Shown here piece after piece: positions 55,013-62,764 of a DNA stretch of 64,000 nt. This DNA comes from Variovorax paradoxus (GTDB taxonomy: Bacteria; Pseudomonadota; Gammaproteobacteria; Burkholderiales; Burkholderiaceae_C): positions 496,001 to 560,000 of the forward strand of contig NZ_JAUSXL010000001.1 of the NCBI RefSeq assembly GCF_030815975.1. Reading direction: 5' to 3'. Both the position numbers and the translations under genes were made by a program. Numbering within the stretch: position 1 is the stretch's first letter; the number at the start of each line of letters is the position of its first letter. The notes beneath the pieces are model-generated. The model had not been told where the DNA came from. It saw only the letters and a program-made list of their open reading frames with translations, and made no database searches.

Positions 55013-56179
55013 TTAACCCGCGAGCGCGCGCATCTCGGCGATGAGGTCGACCTTGCCCTCGAAACCGATGCCGGGCAGCGGCGGCAGCGTGACATGGCCG
55101 TTCTGCACCTTCACGCCGTCTGGAAAGCCGCCGTAGGGCTGGAACAGGTCGGGGTAGCTTTCGTTGCCGCCCAGGCCCAGGCCCGCCGCAATGGCCAGAG
55201 ACATCTGGTGGCCGCCGTGCGGAATGCAGCGCGAGGGCGACCAGCCGTGGTCCTTCAGCATGTCGAGCGTGCGCAGGTACTCCACCAGCCCGTAGCTCAG
55301 CGCGCAGTCGAACTGCAGCCAGTCGCGGTCGGGCCGCATGCCGCCATGGCGGATCAGGTTGCGCGCGTCCTGCATCGAGAACAGGTTCTCACCCGTGGCC
55401 ATGGGGCCGGCGTAGACCTCGCCGAGCTTCGCCTGCAGCTCGTAGTCGAGCGGGTCGCCGGCTTCCTCGTACCAGAAGAGCGGGTACTGCGAGAGCGCGC
55501 GGCCGTAGTCGATGGCGGTGGCCAGGTCGAAGCGGCCGTTGGCGTCCACGGCCAGTTGCTGGCCGGGGCCGAGGATCTTGAGCACCGACTCGATGCGCTC
55601 GCAGTCTTCCGCCAGCGTGGCGCCGCCGATCTTCATCTTGACCACCGAGTAGCCGCGCTCCAGGTAGCTCGTCATCTCGCGCTGCAGGCCTTCGACGCCC
55701 TTGCCGGGGTAGTAGTAGCCGCCCGCGGCATAGACGAACACGCGCGGGTTCGGCGTACCGCTGCCGTAGCGTTCGGCCAGCAGCTGGTAGAGCGGCTGGC
55801 CGGCGATCTTGGCGACCGCGTCCCACACGGCCATGTCGATGGTGCCCACGGCCACCGAGCGCTCGCCGTGGCCGCCGGGCTTTTCGTTGATCATCATGCG
55901 GGCCCAGATCTTGTGCGGATCGAGGTTGTCGCCGGTCTCGTCGAGGAGCGAGGCCGGCTCGGCCTCGAGCAGGCGCGGCAGGAAGCGCTCGCGGATCAGT
56001 CCGCCCTGGCCGTAGCGGCCGTTCGAATTGAAGCCGTAGCCGATGACGGGCTTGCCGTCGCGGATCACATCGGTGACCACGGCCACCAGGCTCAGGGTCA
56101 TCTTGGAGAAGTCGATGTAGGCGTTGCGGATGTCCGACTTGATGGGGCGCGTGGACTCGAGGATGTTGACGATCTTCAT
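55013..56179 (-). CDS. tarD: D(-)-tartrate dehydratase (enolase superfamily)
   Basis: 388 residues from ATG 56179 (MKIVNILESTRPIKSDIRNA). Catalytic residues sit one position earlier than those I recall for Bradyrhizobium TarD: K183 in VVKMKIGG, metal ligands D212 (VDANGRF), E238 (YEEAGD) and E264 (GENLFS), and general acid H321 in PHGGHQMS. The enzyme converts D-tartrate to oxaloacetate. Close downstream of an SDR, a Bug receptor and a DapA-family gene on the same strand, it suggests a hydroxy-diacid utilisation operon. Length and residue agreement make the call strong. Confidence 0.9.
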   Translation of the reverse strand: MKIVNILESTRPIKSDIRNAYIDFSKMTLSLVAVVTDVIRDGKPVIGYGFNSNGRYGQGGLIRERFLPRLLEAEPASLLDETGDNLDPHKIWARMMINEKPGGHGERSVAVGTIDMAVWDAVAKIAGQPLYQLLAERYGSGTPNPRVFVYAAGGYYYPGKGVEGLQREMTSYLERGYSVVKMKIGGATLAEDCERIESVLKILGPGQQLAVDANGRFDLATAIDYGRALSQYPLFWYEEAGDPLDYELQAKLGEVYAGPMATGENLFSMQDARNLIRHGGMRPDRDWLQFDCALSYGLVEYLRTLDMLKDHGWSPSRCIPHGGHQMSLAIAAGLGLGGNESYPDLFQPYGGFPDGVKVQNGHVTLPPLPGIGFEGKVDLIAEMRALAG

Positions 56180-56211
56180 GGTGCTTGTGGCTGTAGAAAA
56201 AAGAAGAGGAC

Positions 56212-56919
56212 TCAGCGGTGCAGCGATGCACCGCCGCAGATGGCGATGTCTTGGCCGGTGATGGCCGCGGCCGGCGCCGAGAGAAGAAAGGCGACCAGCG
56301 CGGCGACTTCCGCGGGCTCGATCAGCCGGCCGATGGGCGGCAGGCGCGGCGCGCTGGCCGCGCGCGCCGGGTCCTGCAGCATCGCGGTCTGCGTGGCGCC
56401 GGGCGACACCACGTTGAGGGTGACGCCGCTTGCGGCCACTTCCGCCGCCCAGCTGCGCGCGAGCGCGACCAGCGCCGCCTTGGTGGCGGCGTACTGGCCG
56501 CGGCCGGGCATGCCGTGCGCCACGCGGCTGCCGACGAACACCACGCGGCCATGGCCGCGCGCGGCCATCGCGGGCACCAGCGCATCGGCCAGCCGCGTGG
56601 CTGCGTCGACGTGCAGGCGCCACATCAGCTCGCCACCCGCGTGGTCGAGCTGGCCCAGCGGGCCGACGCGCAGCACGCCGGCCGCATGCACCAGCGCATC
56701 GGTCTCCTGAAGCGCGGATGTGGCGCGCGCGATGGCCGCGGCGTCCGACAGGTCGACCGCCGCGTGCGCGAAGCCCGCATGCGAGAGCGTGGGCGCCGCC
56801 AGGTCGAGCCCGCTCACGCGCCAGCCTTCCTCGAGCAGGTGCAGCGCGATGGCGCGGCCGATGCCGCTGCTGCTGCCCGTCACCACGGCAAGCGGGGCGG
56901 CCTTGGCTTCATTCGACAC
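56212..56919 (-). CDS. Short-chain dehydrogenase/reductase
   Basis: 235 residues from GTG 56919, which overlaps the end of the Bug gene by 11 bases. Cofactor motif VTGSSSGIGRAIALHLLEEG, structural VHAAGVLRVG (in place of NNAG), catalytic region VVFVGSRVAHGMPGRGQYAA with Tyr in QYAATKAAL, and VVSPGATQTAM near the end. Classical SDR size. It would oxidise or reduce a hydroxy-acid or alcohol in the tartrate-type pathway; substrate unknown. Confidence 0.88.
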   Translation of the reverse strand: MSNEAKAAPLAVVTGSSSGIGRAIALHLLEEGWRVSGLDLAAPTLSHAGFAHAAVDLSDAAAIARATSALQETDALVHAAGVLRVGPLGQLDHAGGELMWRLHVDAATRLADALVPAMAARGHGRVVFVGSRVAHGMPGRGQYAATKAALVALARSWAAEVAASGVTLNVVSPGATQTAMLQDPARAASAPRLPPIGRLIEPAEVAALVAFLLSAPAAAITGQDIAICGGASLHR

Positions 56920-57880
56920 GGATGTTGCCCTCCACGATGATCTTCTTCGAGCGCTCCATGTCGGCCTGCTGGAACTTGGCGAAGTCGTCCACGCTGCCCG
57001 GCGTGAGCAGCAGGCCCTGCGCGTTCAGCGTCTCGCGCATGTCGGTGCCCAGCGCCTTGTTCACCTCGGCATTGAGCCGCTGCGTGATCGCGCCCGGCAG
57101 CTTGGCCGGGCCCCACAGGCCGTACCAGCTGTAGAACTCGTAGCCCGGAATGCTCTCGGCCACGGTGGGCACGTTCGGCAGGCTGGTGGCGCGGTTGGCC
57201 GAGGTGACGGCCACCACGCGCAGCATGCCGCTCTTGTGGTACTGCAGCGAGCCGAGGATCGGGTCGATGAAGCCGTCGATCTGTCCGCCGATCAGGTCCT
57301 GGAAGGCCGGCGCCGTGCCCTTGTACGGCACGATCAGGTAGTCGAGCCCGCCCGCGCGCTTGAGCAGCTCGGTCGACAGGTGGCCCGCCGAGCCGGTCGA
57401 TCCCACCGCGAAGGTCATCTTGCCCGGGTGCGCCTTGGCGTAGGCGATGAGCGACTTGATGTCGGTGATCGGCAGGTTCTTGTTGATGGCCACCGACAGC
57501 GGCGCCTTGGCGACCAGCGCCACCGGCGTGAAGTCCCTGGCGACCTCGTAGGGCACGGACTTCATCGTCATGGGCGCGGTGGTGAAGGTCGAGGCGTTGA
57601 ACAGCAGCGTGTAGCCGTCGGCCGGCGCCTTCGACACCACGTCGGCGCCGATGATGCCGTTGCCGCCGGGCCGGTTCTCCACGATGAAGGGCTGGCCCAT
57701 CTGGTCGCCGAGCTTCTGCGCGAGCAGGCGGCCGACGGTGTCGAGCGTGCCGCCCGGCGGGAACGGGATCACCACGCGCACCGGCCGGGTGGGCCAGGGC
57801 TGGGTCTGCGCGAAGCCGGAGGACGCCGCGGCGAGCGCGAGGGCCGCGAGCGCGGCGCGCAGGAAATGGTTGCGTTGCAT
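56909..57880 (-). CDS. Bug/TctC-family periplasmic solute-binding protein
   Basis: 323 residues from ATG 57880, with GGAGACAAGAGAC upstream. A signal peptide ends at ASSGFAQTQPW; the mature protein has WPTRPVRVVIPFPPGGTLDT, ADGYTLLFNAST, LIVPYKGTAPAFQDLIGGQI and LPNVPTVAESIPGYEFYSW. The fourth orphan Bug receptor of the window. Lying between the DapA-family gene and the SDR/tartrate dehydratase genes on one strand, it probably captures the hydroxy-acid those enzymes use. Confidence 0.92.
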   Translation of the reverse strand: MQRNHFLRAALAALALAAASSGFAQTQPWPTRPVRVVIPFPPGGTLDTVGRLLAQKLGDQMGQPFIVENRPGGNGIIGADVVSKAPADGYTLLFNASTFTTAPMTMKSVPYEVARDFTPVALVAKAPLSVAINKNLPITDIKSLIAYAKAHPGKMTFAVGSTGSAGHLSTELLKRAGGLDYLIVPYKGTAPAFQDLIGGQIDGFIDPILGSLQYHKSGMLRVVAVTSANRATSLPNVPTVAESIPGYEFYSWYGLWGPAKLPGAITQRLNAEVNKALGTDMRETLNAQGLLLTPGSVDDFAKFQQADMERSKKIIVEGNIRVE

Positions 57881-57947
57881 GTCTCTTGTCTCCTTGTGTT
57901 TTTCGGGAACGGGCCCGGCGGCGCCGGGCCGCGCGTGTTCAGTTCAG

Positions 57948-58886
57948 TCAGCGCTTCGACAGGCCGGCCTGCGCGACGGCGGCGCGCAGCGCCTCCATCT
58001 CGCGCGCGTTCGGCGCCTCGGTCGGCGGGCGCACCGTGGCGTTGTCGAGCACGCCGGCCAGGTACATGCCGCCCTTCATGCGCGCATGCGCCTCGCCGGT
58101 GGGTTCGCCGCCGCCGTACACGGCGTCCTTCAGCGGCGTGATGAGGGCCTGCACCGCCATCGCCTTCTTCAGGTCGCCGGCCTTCACGGCGTTCCACAGG
58201 TCGATGATCAGTTGCGGAATGAAGGTCGCGAAGCCGGCCAGCGCGCCGTCCACGCCCTGCACCATCGAGGCCAGCAGGTACTCGTCGTGGCAGGTGAGGA
58301 TGGCCTTGGAGGCGTCGGCCTCGCGGATCGCCTGGATGTCACGGGCGTACTTGTTCATGTCGCGCTGGCCGACCTTGAAGGCCTGCAGGTAGGGCAGGCG
58401 GGCCAGCTCGGCCAGCAGCTGCGACGAGTAGGAGGCGCGGGTCCAGGCCGGGTACACGTGGCAGACCAGGTCGAGCTCCGGCGCGGCGCGGTGGATGGCC
58501 TCGAAGTACTGCAGCGCATGGCCGGGCGTGAAGCCGAAGCGCAGCCAGTGGTGCGGCGGCATTACGTCGAGCGCGGCCGCGCCGGCGGCCTGGGCGGCGC
58601 GCGCATGCTCGGCGGCCTCGGCCAGGCCCTCGCAGACGATCGACGAGATCACCGGCATGCGGCCGCGCAGCTCGTCGGCGACGATGCGGGTCACCTCCGC
58701 GCGTTCGGCCGGGGTCAGCGAGAACACCTCGCCGGTGTGGCCGTTGGTCATGACCGCCACCACGCCGTCGTGCCCCGCGAGCCAGGAGGCCAGCTTGCGC
58801 AGCGCCGGCTCGTCGATGCGGTGGTCGGTGGTGAAGGGGCAGGAAATGGCGGGGATGATCCCGCGATAATTCGCGATGGAAGGCAT
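57948..58886 (-). CDS. Dihydrodipicolinate synthase (DapA)/N-acetylneuraminate lyase family protein
   Basis: 312 residues from ATG 58886 (MPSIANYRGIIPAISCPFTT); the frame is open to 58946. The class I aldolase features are VAVMTNGHTGEVFSLTPAER (pocket loop), the Tyr of VCHVYPAWTR and the Schiff-base Lys in LQAFKVGQRD. The housekeeping DapA usually has GTTGE at the loop; NGHTGE suggests a catabolic member such as a keto-deoxy-sugar-acid aldolase or dehydratase. First gene of the minus-strand operon with Bug, SDR and tartrate dehydratase. Confidence 0.88.
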   Translation of the reverse strand: MPSIANYRGIIPAISCPFTTDHRIDEPALRKLASWLAGHDGVVAVMTNGHTGEVFSLTPAERAEVTRIVADELRGRMPVISSIVCEGLAEAAEHARAAQAAGAAALDVMPPHHWLRFGFTPGHALQYFEAIHRAAPELDLVCHVYPAWTRASYSSQLLAELARLPYLQAFKVGQRDMNKYARDIQAIREADASKAILTCHDEYLLASMVQGVDGALAGFATFIPQLIIDLWNAVKAGDLKKAMAVQALITPLKDAVYGGGEPTGEAHARMKGGMYLAGVLDNATVRPPTEAPNAREMEALRAAVAQAGLSKR

Positions 58887-58998
58887 GCTGTGTCTCCGTT
58901 GGGGTTCAAGGTGCAGGAATGCGTGCATCTTTGGCCGGCGGGGCATGCACCGTCCAATACTCGAATCGCATACAACTATTCAACCGCTCGCACTGCGC

Positions 58999-59949
58999 AT
59001 GGGCCCCGGCAACCGACCCCTCGACCTCGAATGGCTGGAAGACTTCCTGGCCCTGGCCGAGAGCGGCAATTTCTCGCGCGCGGCGCAGGCGCGCTCCATC
59101 GCCCAGCCGGCCTTCAGCCGCCACATCCGCGCGCTCGAGGAGTGGGTGGGTGTCGATCTGTTCGACCGCAGCGCGCACCCGGCCGCGCTCACGGCGGCGG
59201 GCAAGCGCTTCCAGCCGCTGCTGCAGGAGGTGCTGGCCGCGCTGGAGGCGGCGCGCATCAAGGCGCGCGCCGCGCACGACCTGGCCGCGGCAAGCCTGAG
59301 CTTCGCCGCCACGCACGTGCTGTCGCTGACCTTCTTTCCGCGCTGGCTGGCCAGCGTGGAAGCGCGGCTGAGCCTGGGGCCGATCCAGACCATCTCCGAC
59401 AGCTCGCAGGCCTGCGAAGACCTGATGCTGCAGCGTCGCGTGCAGTTCGTGCTGTGCCACGGCCATGCGCAGGCGCCCGGCCGGCTCGACGAGGCGCAGT
59501 ACCCCATGCTGCGCCTGAGCGACGACGTGCTCGTGCCGGTGGCCGCGCCGGACGCGCGCGGCCTGCCGCAGCATGCGCTGGGCGCGCCGCAGGCGCCTTC
59601 GGTGCTGGCCTACAGCGAAGCCTCGGGGCTGGGTCGGATCATGCGGGCGATCCAGGACAGCGAGTTCGGCAAGGACTTCGCGCCGTCGCTGTCGGTGGTC
59701 TTCACGGCACACCATGCGGCGCTGCTGCGGACCATGGCGCTCGAAGGGCGCGGCCTCGCGTGGCTGCCGATGAGCCTGGTGGCGGACGACCTGCGCGGCG
59801 GCGCGCTGGTGGATGCCGGCGCGGGCGGCTGGCGGGTGCCGGTGGACATCCGGCTGTACCGTCAGCTGGCCCACATGGCGCCCGTGGCCGAGGCGCTGTG
59901 GGAGCTGGTGAGGGACGGCGCCGCGGCCCAGCCTTCACACGCTGCTTAG
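58999..59949 (+). CDS. LysR-family transcriptional regulator
   Basis: 316 residues using ATG 58999 (MGPGNRPLDLEWLEDFLALA); the frame is open to 58876. The DNA-binding domain is residues 8-67 (GNFSRAAQARSIAQPAFSRHIRALEEWVGVDLFDRS) and the rest the periplasmic-binding-protein-like effector domain. It is divergent from the DapA-family gene with 112 bp between them, which contains GTGCAT and ATGCAC as a 6-bp inverted pair. It probably controls that operon. It converges on the next LysR gene, with 15 bases of overlap at the ends. Confidence 0.9.
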   Translation: MGPGNRPLDLEWLEDFLALAESGNFSRAAQARSIAQPAFSRHIRALEEWVGVDLFDRSAHPAALTAAGKRFQPLLQEVLAALEAARIKARAAHDLAAASLSFAATHVLSLTFFPRWLASVEARLSLGPIQTISDSSQACEDLMLQRRVQFVLCHGHAQAPGRLDEAQYPMLRLSDDVLVPVAAPDARGLPQHALGAPQAPSVLAYSEASGLGRIMRAIQDSEFGKDFAPSLSVVFTAHHAALLRTMALEGRGLAWLPMSLVADDLRGGALVDAGAGGWRVPVDIRLYRQLAHMAPVAEALWELVRDGAAAQPSHAA

Positions 59950-60819
59950 CGTCGGCAGCAGCGCCAGCAGCGTGCGCACCAGCGGCGAATCGTCCGCCTT
60001 GCGCCATACCGCGAGGGTGTCGATGTAGGTCTTCTCGCCCTTGAGCGAGCGGTACGCCACGCCCTCGCGGTGCAGCGCCTTGACGCAGGCCGGCACCAGC
60101 GCCACGCCCAGGCCGCCCGAGACCAGGCTGACGATGGTGTGCATCTGGCGCGCCGAAAACAGCCGCGGGCTGAAGCCGCGCCGCATGCAGGTGGCCACGA
60201 TCGCATCGAACACCTGCGGTCCGAAGTGGCGCTCGAAGCCCAGGAAGCGCTCGCCCGAGAACTTCTCGAGCGCGATGCTGCCGGGCCGCACCAGCGGATG
60301 CGCCTCGGGCATCGCGAGGATCAGCGCGTCTTTCTGCACCAGCCGCGAGCCCAACGAGGCGGGCATGCTCGAAGGCTGCAGCACCAGGCCCACGTCGAGC
60401 CGGCCGGACTCGACGTCGTTGATGATCTGGTCGGTCGTGCCTTCCCACAGCGCGATCTCGGCCCGCTCGTTCTCATCGGAGAACTGCCGCAGCACCCGCG
60501 GCAGGAAGGAGTAGGCCGGCAGGCTGATGAAGCCGATGGAGATCGATCCCATGAGCCCGGCCGCGGCCTCCTGCGCGCGCCGGCGCAAAGTGTCCATGCC
60601 GAGCAGCACCGCGCGTGCGTCGCGAAGCGCTTCTTCGCCCGCGCGCGTGATCGCAATGCGGCGCGAGGTGCGCTCGAACAGCGTGACGCCGAGTTCTTCC
60701 TCCATCTCCTTGATCGCGAGGCTCACGGGAGGCTGCGAGAGGTTGAGGCGCTGCGCCGCGCGCCCGAAGTGCAGCTCCTCGGCAACGGCGACCAGGCAGC
60801 GGAGGTGGCGGATTTCCAT
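59935..60819 (-). CDS. LysR-family transcriptional regulator
   Basis: 294 residues from ATG 60819 (MEIRHLRCLVAVAEELHFGR); the frame is open to 60876, but that would cover the promoter region. Helix-turn-helix FGRAAQRLNLSQPPVSLAIKEMEEELGVTLFERTSR; the effector domain has GSISIGFISLPAYSFLPRVL and GLGVALVPACVKAL, the pattern of CbbR/BenM-like members. Divergent from the PPC-domain pair at 60937 with 117 bp between, so those and the following SDR and thiolase genes are the likely targets. Confidence 0.9.
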   Translation of the reverse strand: MEIRHLRCLVAVAEELHFGRAAQRLNLSQPPVSLAIKEMEEELGVTLFERTSRRIAITRAGEEALRDARAVLLGMDTLRRRAQEAAAGLMGSISIGFISLPAYSFLPRVLRQFSDENERAEIALWEGTTDQIINDVESGRLDVGLVLQPSSMPASLGSRLVQKDALILAMPEAHPLVRPGSIALEKFSGERFLGFERHFGPQVFDAIVATCMRRGFSPRLFSARQMHTIVSLVSGGLGVALVPACVKALHREGVAYRSLKGEKTYIDTLAVWRKADDSPLVRTLLALLPTLSSV

Positions 60820-60832
60820 CGATCTGAATTTT

Positions 60833-60846
60833 GTATTGATCGATAC
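60833..60846 (+). promoter_or_regulatory. Candidate LysR operator
   Basis: GTATTGATCGATAC is a near-perfect 14-base palindrome, 13 bases from the LysR start and 90 upstream of the PPC gene. A second ATCGAT (60864-60869) lies nearby and the segment is AT-rich compared with its surroundings, as expected for a divergent LysR-controlled promoter. Confidence 0.45.
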
Positions 60847-60936
60847 GAATTCTAAATTTGTTGCTATCGATGTCAACTTCTAGACTTTGTTCCACCAGCG
60901 CTGTCGATCCGAACGGCGCGGCAAGGAGACGCTGCG

Positions 60937-61488
60937 ATGGTCGAGAAACTGATGGGGCTGCCACGCTCGCGCACCGTGGTGCATCCGGGGCCTTTCCGGC
61001 CCGTGCGCATCGATCGCATGCGCGACGAGAAGGGCCGGCACTTCCGGCTCTCGCTGCCCGGCGGCCGAACGCTGCACGAGAGCTTCGTGCAGGCGCTGGC
61101 GGACGAAGGCGTGGCCAGCGCGTCGATGACGCTGCTCGGCGGCGAGCTGGCCGAGCTTGGCTTCTGCCTCGCACTGCCCGACCCGACCGGCCGGGTGCTC
61201 GCGACCTACGGCGCACCGCACACGGTGCACGGCGCCTGCTTCATATTCGGCAACGCGACGCTGGGCAGTTCCGCCAGCGGCACGCCGGTGGTCCATTGCC
61301 ATGGCGCCTTCCGCACCGCCGACGGCGCGGTGCGCGGCGGCCACATCCTGACCGAGCGGACGGTGGTCGGACGCCGCAGCGTCACCGCGGTGGTCACCGC
61401 ACTCGACAGCTTCGATCTGCGCGTGGTCTACGACGATGAAACCCGCATGCCGCTGATGCGGCCCCAGGCCAGGCGCATCCATGGCTGA
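60937..61488 (+). CDS. PPC/DUF296-domain protein A
   Basis: 183 residues from ATG 60937, with AAGGAGAC upstream. After a basic lead segment the PPC fold is visible: LSLPGGRTLHESFVQALADE, GVASASMTLLGGELAELGFC, CHGAFRTADGAVRGGHILTE and VTAVVTALDSFDLRVVYDDE. Bacterial stand-alone PPC proteins are small trimers of unclear function, sometimes DNA-binding-related. Its end overlaps the start of a second PPC protein by eight bases, so the two may form a heteromer. It leads an operon with SDR and thiolase genes. Confidence 0.8.
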   Translation: MVEKLMGLPRSRTVVHPGPFRPVRIDRMRDEKGRHFRLSLPGGRTLHESFVQALADEGVASASMTLLGGELAELGFCLALPDPTGRVLATYGAPHTVHGACFIFGNATLGSSASGTPVVHCHGAFRTADGAVRGGHILTERTVVGRRSVTAVVTALDSFDLRVVYDDETRMPLMRPQARRIHG

Positions 61489-61882
61489 GATGCGCATGAT
61501 TGAAAGCGGGCGCATGGGCCGCGTGGCCTATGCGCGCATCGCGCCCAACGAAGACCTCGTCTCCAGCATCGAGAAGCTCTGCCTCGCGGAAGGCTTCGGA
61601 AATGCCTTCGTGCGCGGCGCGCTCGGCAGTCTTGTCGATGCCTGCCTCGAGCGCGCCGACGGTTCCTGCCAGGTGATCCGCGGGCCGGCGGCCGAGATCG
61701 TGAGCCTGGCCGGCGAGGTGCGCTCGCAGCCCGACGGCTCGCTGCGCGCCGCGCTCACCGGCGTGGTGGCGGACACGCAGGGCCACCTGTACGGCGGCCC
61801 GTTCGTGGCGGGGGCCAATGCCGTCTGCGTCACCTTCGAAGTCACGCTCGAGGAGTGGCTGCCATCGCCCGGCAACAACTGA
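61481..61882 (+). CDS. PPC/DUF296-domain protein B
   Basis: 133 residues from ATG 61481, overlapping protein A. It is the minimal PPC domain: RVAYARIAPNEDLVSSIEKL, EGFGNAFVRGALGSLVDACL, GHLYGGPFVAGANAVCVTFE. It lacks the N-terminal extension of its neighbour. The tandem, overlapping arrangement of a long and a short PPC protein within a catabolic operon points to a two-component complex, but no activity can be assigned from sequence. Confidence 0.8.
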   Translation: MAEMRMIESGRMGRVAYARIAPNEDLVSSIEKLCLAEGFGNAFVRGALGSLVDACLERADGSCQVIRGPAAEIVSLAGEVRSQPDGSLRAALTGVVADTQGHLYGGPFVAGANAVCVTFEVTLEEWLPSPGNN

Positions 61883-61910
61883 TTTTTTTCCACTGCAGAA
61901 ATTCCAATCA

Positions 61911-62747
61911 ATGACCGATCTCTCCACTTCATCTTCTTCATCTTCTTCATCTTCTTCATCCCGCGTCGCCGTCGTCACCGGAGGCGCGCGCGGCATCGGC
62001 CTGGCCATCGGCCGCTGGTTCCTGGCGCACGGCTACAGCGTCGCGCTGCTCGACATCGACGGCGCCACGCTCGACCAGGCAGTGGCCGAGCTCGCGCAGC
62101 CTGCGAAGGTGCTGGGCCTGCACTGCGATGTGTCGAAGCCGTCGCAGGTCGACAGCGCCGCCAAGGCCGTGGTCGAGCGCTTCGGCCGTGTCGACGCGCT
62201 GGTCAACAACGCCGGCGTGGCGGTGTTCAAGCCGGTGCTGCAGACCTCCTTCGAGGAGTGGCGCACCGTGCTCGGCACCAACCTGGACGGCGCGTTCCTG
62301 TGCACGCAGGCCTTCGGCGTGCTGATGGTCGCGCGCGGGAGCGGCGCGGTGGTGAACATCGCCTCCATCTCCGGGCTGCGCGCCAGCACGCTGCGGGTCG
62401 CCTACGGCACCAGCAAGGCAGCGCTCATCCACCTGACCAAGCAGCATGCGGTGGAGCTGGGCAACGCCGGCGTGCGCGTGAACGTGATCGCGCCGGGGCC
62501 GGTGGAAACCGAGATGGCCAAGCTCGTGCACAGCGTGGCGATCCGCTCCGACTACTACGACACCATTCCGCTCGGCCGCTACGGCACGCCGGAAGAAATG
62601 GCCAACGCCGTGGGCTTCCTGTGCAGCGACGACGCGAGCTTCATCAACGGCCAGGTGCTGGCTGTCGATGGCGGCTTCGATGCCGCCGGCGTCGGCCTGC
62701 CGACCCTGCGCCGGGGCCTGCACGTGCCTGCCGCCGACCACGCCTGA
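61911..62747 (+). CDS. Short-chain dehydrogenase/reductase with poly-Ser N-terminus
   Basis: 278 residues from ATG 61911. Residues 7-17 are eleven serines encoded by a 9-base tandem repeat; then VAVVTGGARGIGLAIGRWFL (cofactor loop), VNNAGVAVFKPV, IASISGLRASTLRVAYGTSK with catalytic Ser/Tyr/Lys, and FINGQVLAVDGGFDA. A classical 3-ketoacyl-reductase-like SDR. It is followed 17 bases later by a thiolase gene, so it may supply the hydroxyacyl oxidation or reduction step of the same pathway. Confidence 0.9.
   Translation: MTDLSTSSSSSSSSSSSRVAVVTGGARGIGLAIGRWFLAHGYSVALLDIDGATLDQAVAELAQPAKVLGLHCDVSKPSQVDSAAKAVVERFGRVDALVNNAGVAVFKPVLQTSFEEWRTVLGTNLDGAFLCTQAFGVLMVARGSGAVVNIASISGLRASTLRVAYGTSKAALIHLTKQHAVELGNAGVRVNVIAPGPVETEMAKLVHSVAIRSDYYDTIPLGRYGTPEEMANAVGFLCSDDASFINGQVLAVDGGFDAAGVGLPTLRRGLHVPAADHA
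61926..61960 (+). repeat. In-frame serine-coding microsatellite
   Basis: About four copies of TTCTTCATC within the first codons of the SDR gene. Each unit encodes three serines, so gain or loss of whole units keeps the reading frame, while loss of single bases would abolish expression. Confidence 0.8.
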
Positions 62748-62764
62748 CAAGAAAGGACCGCCCA

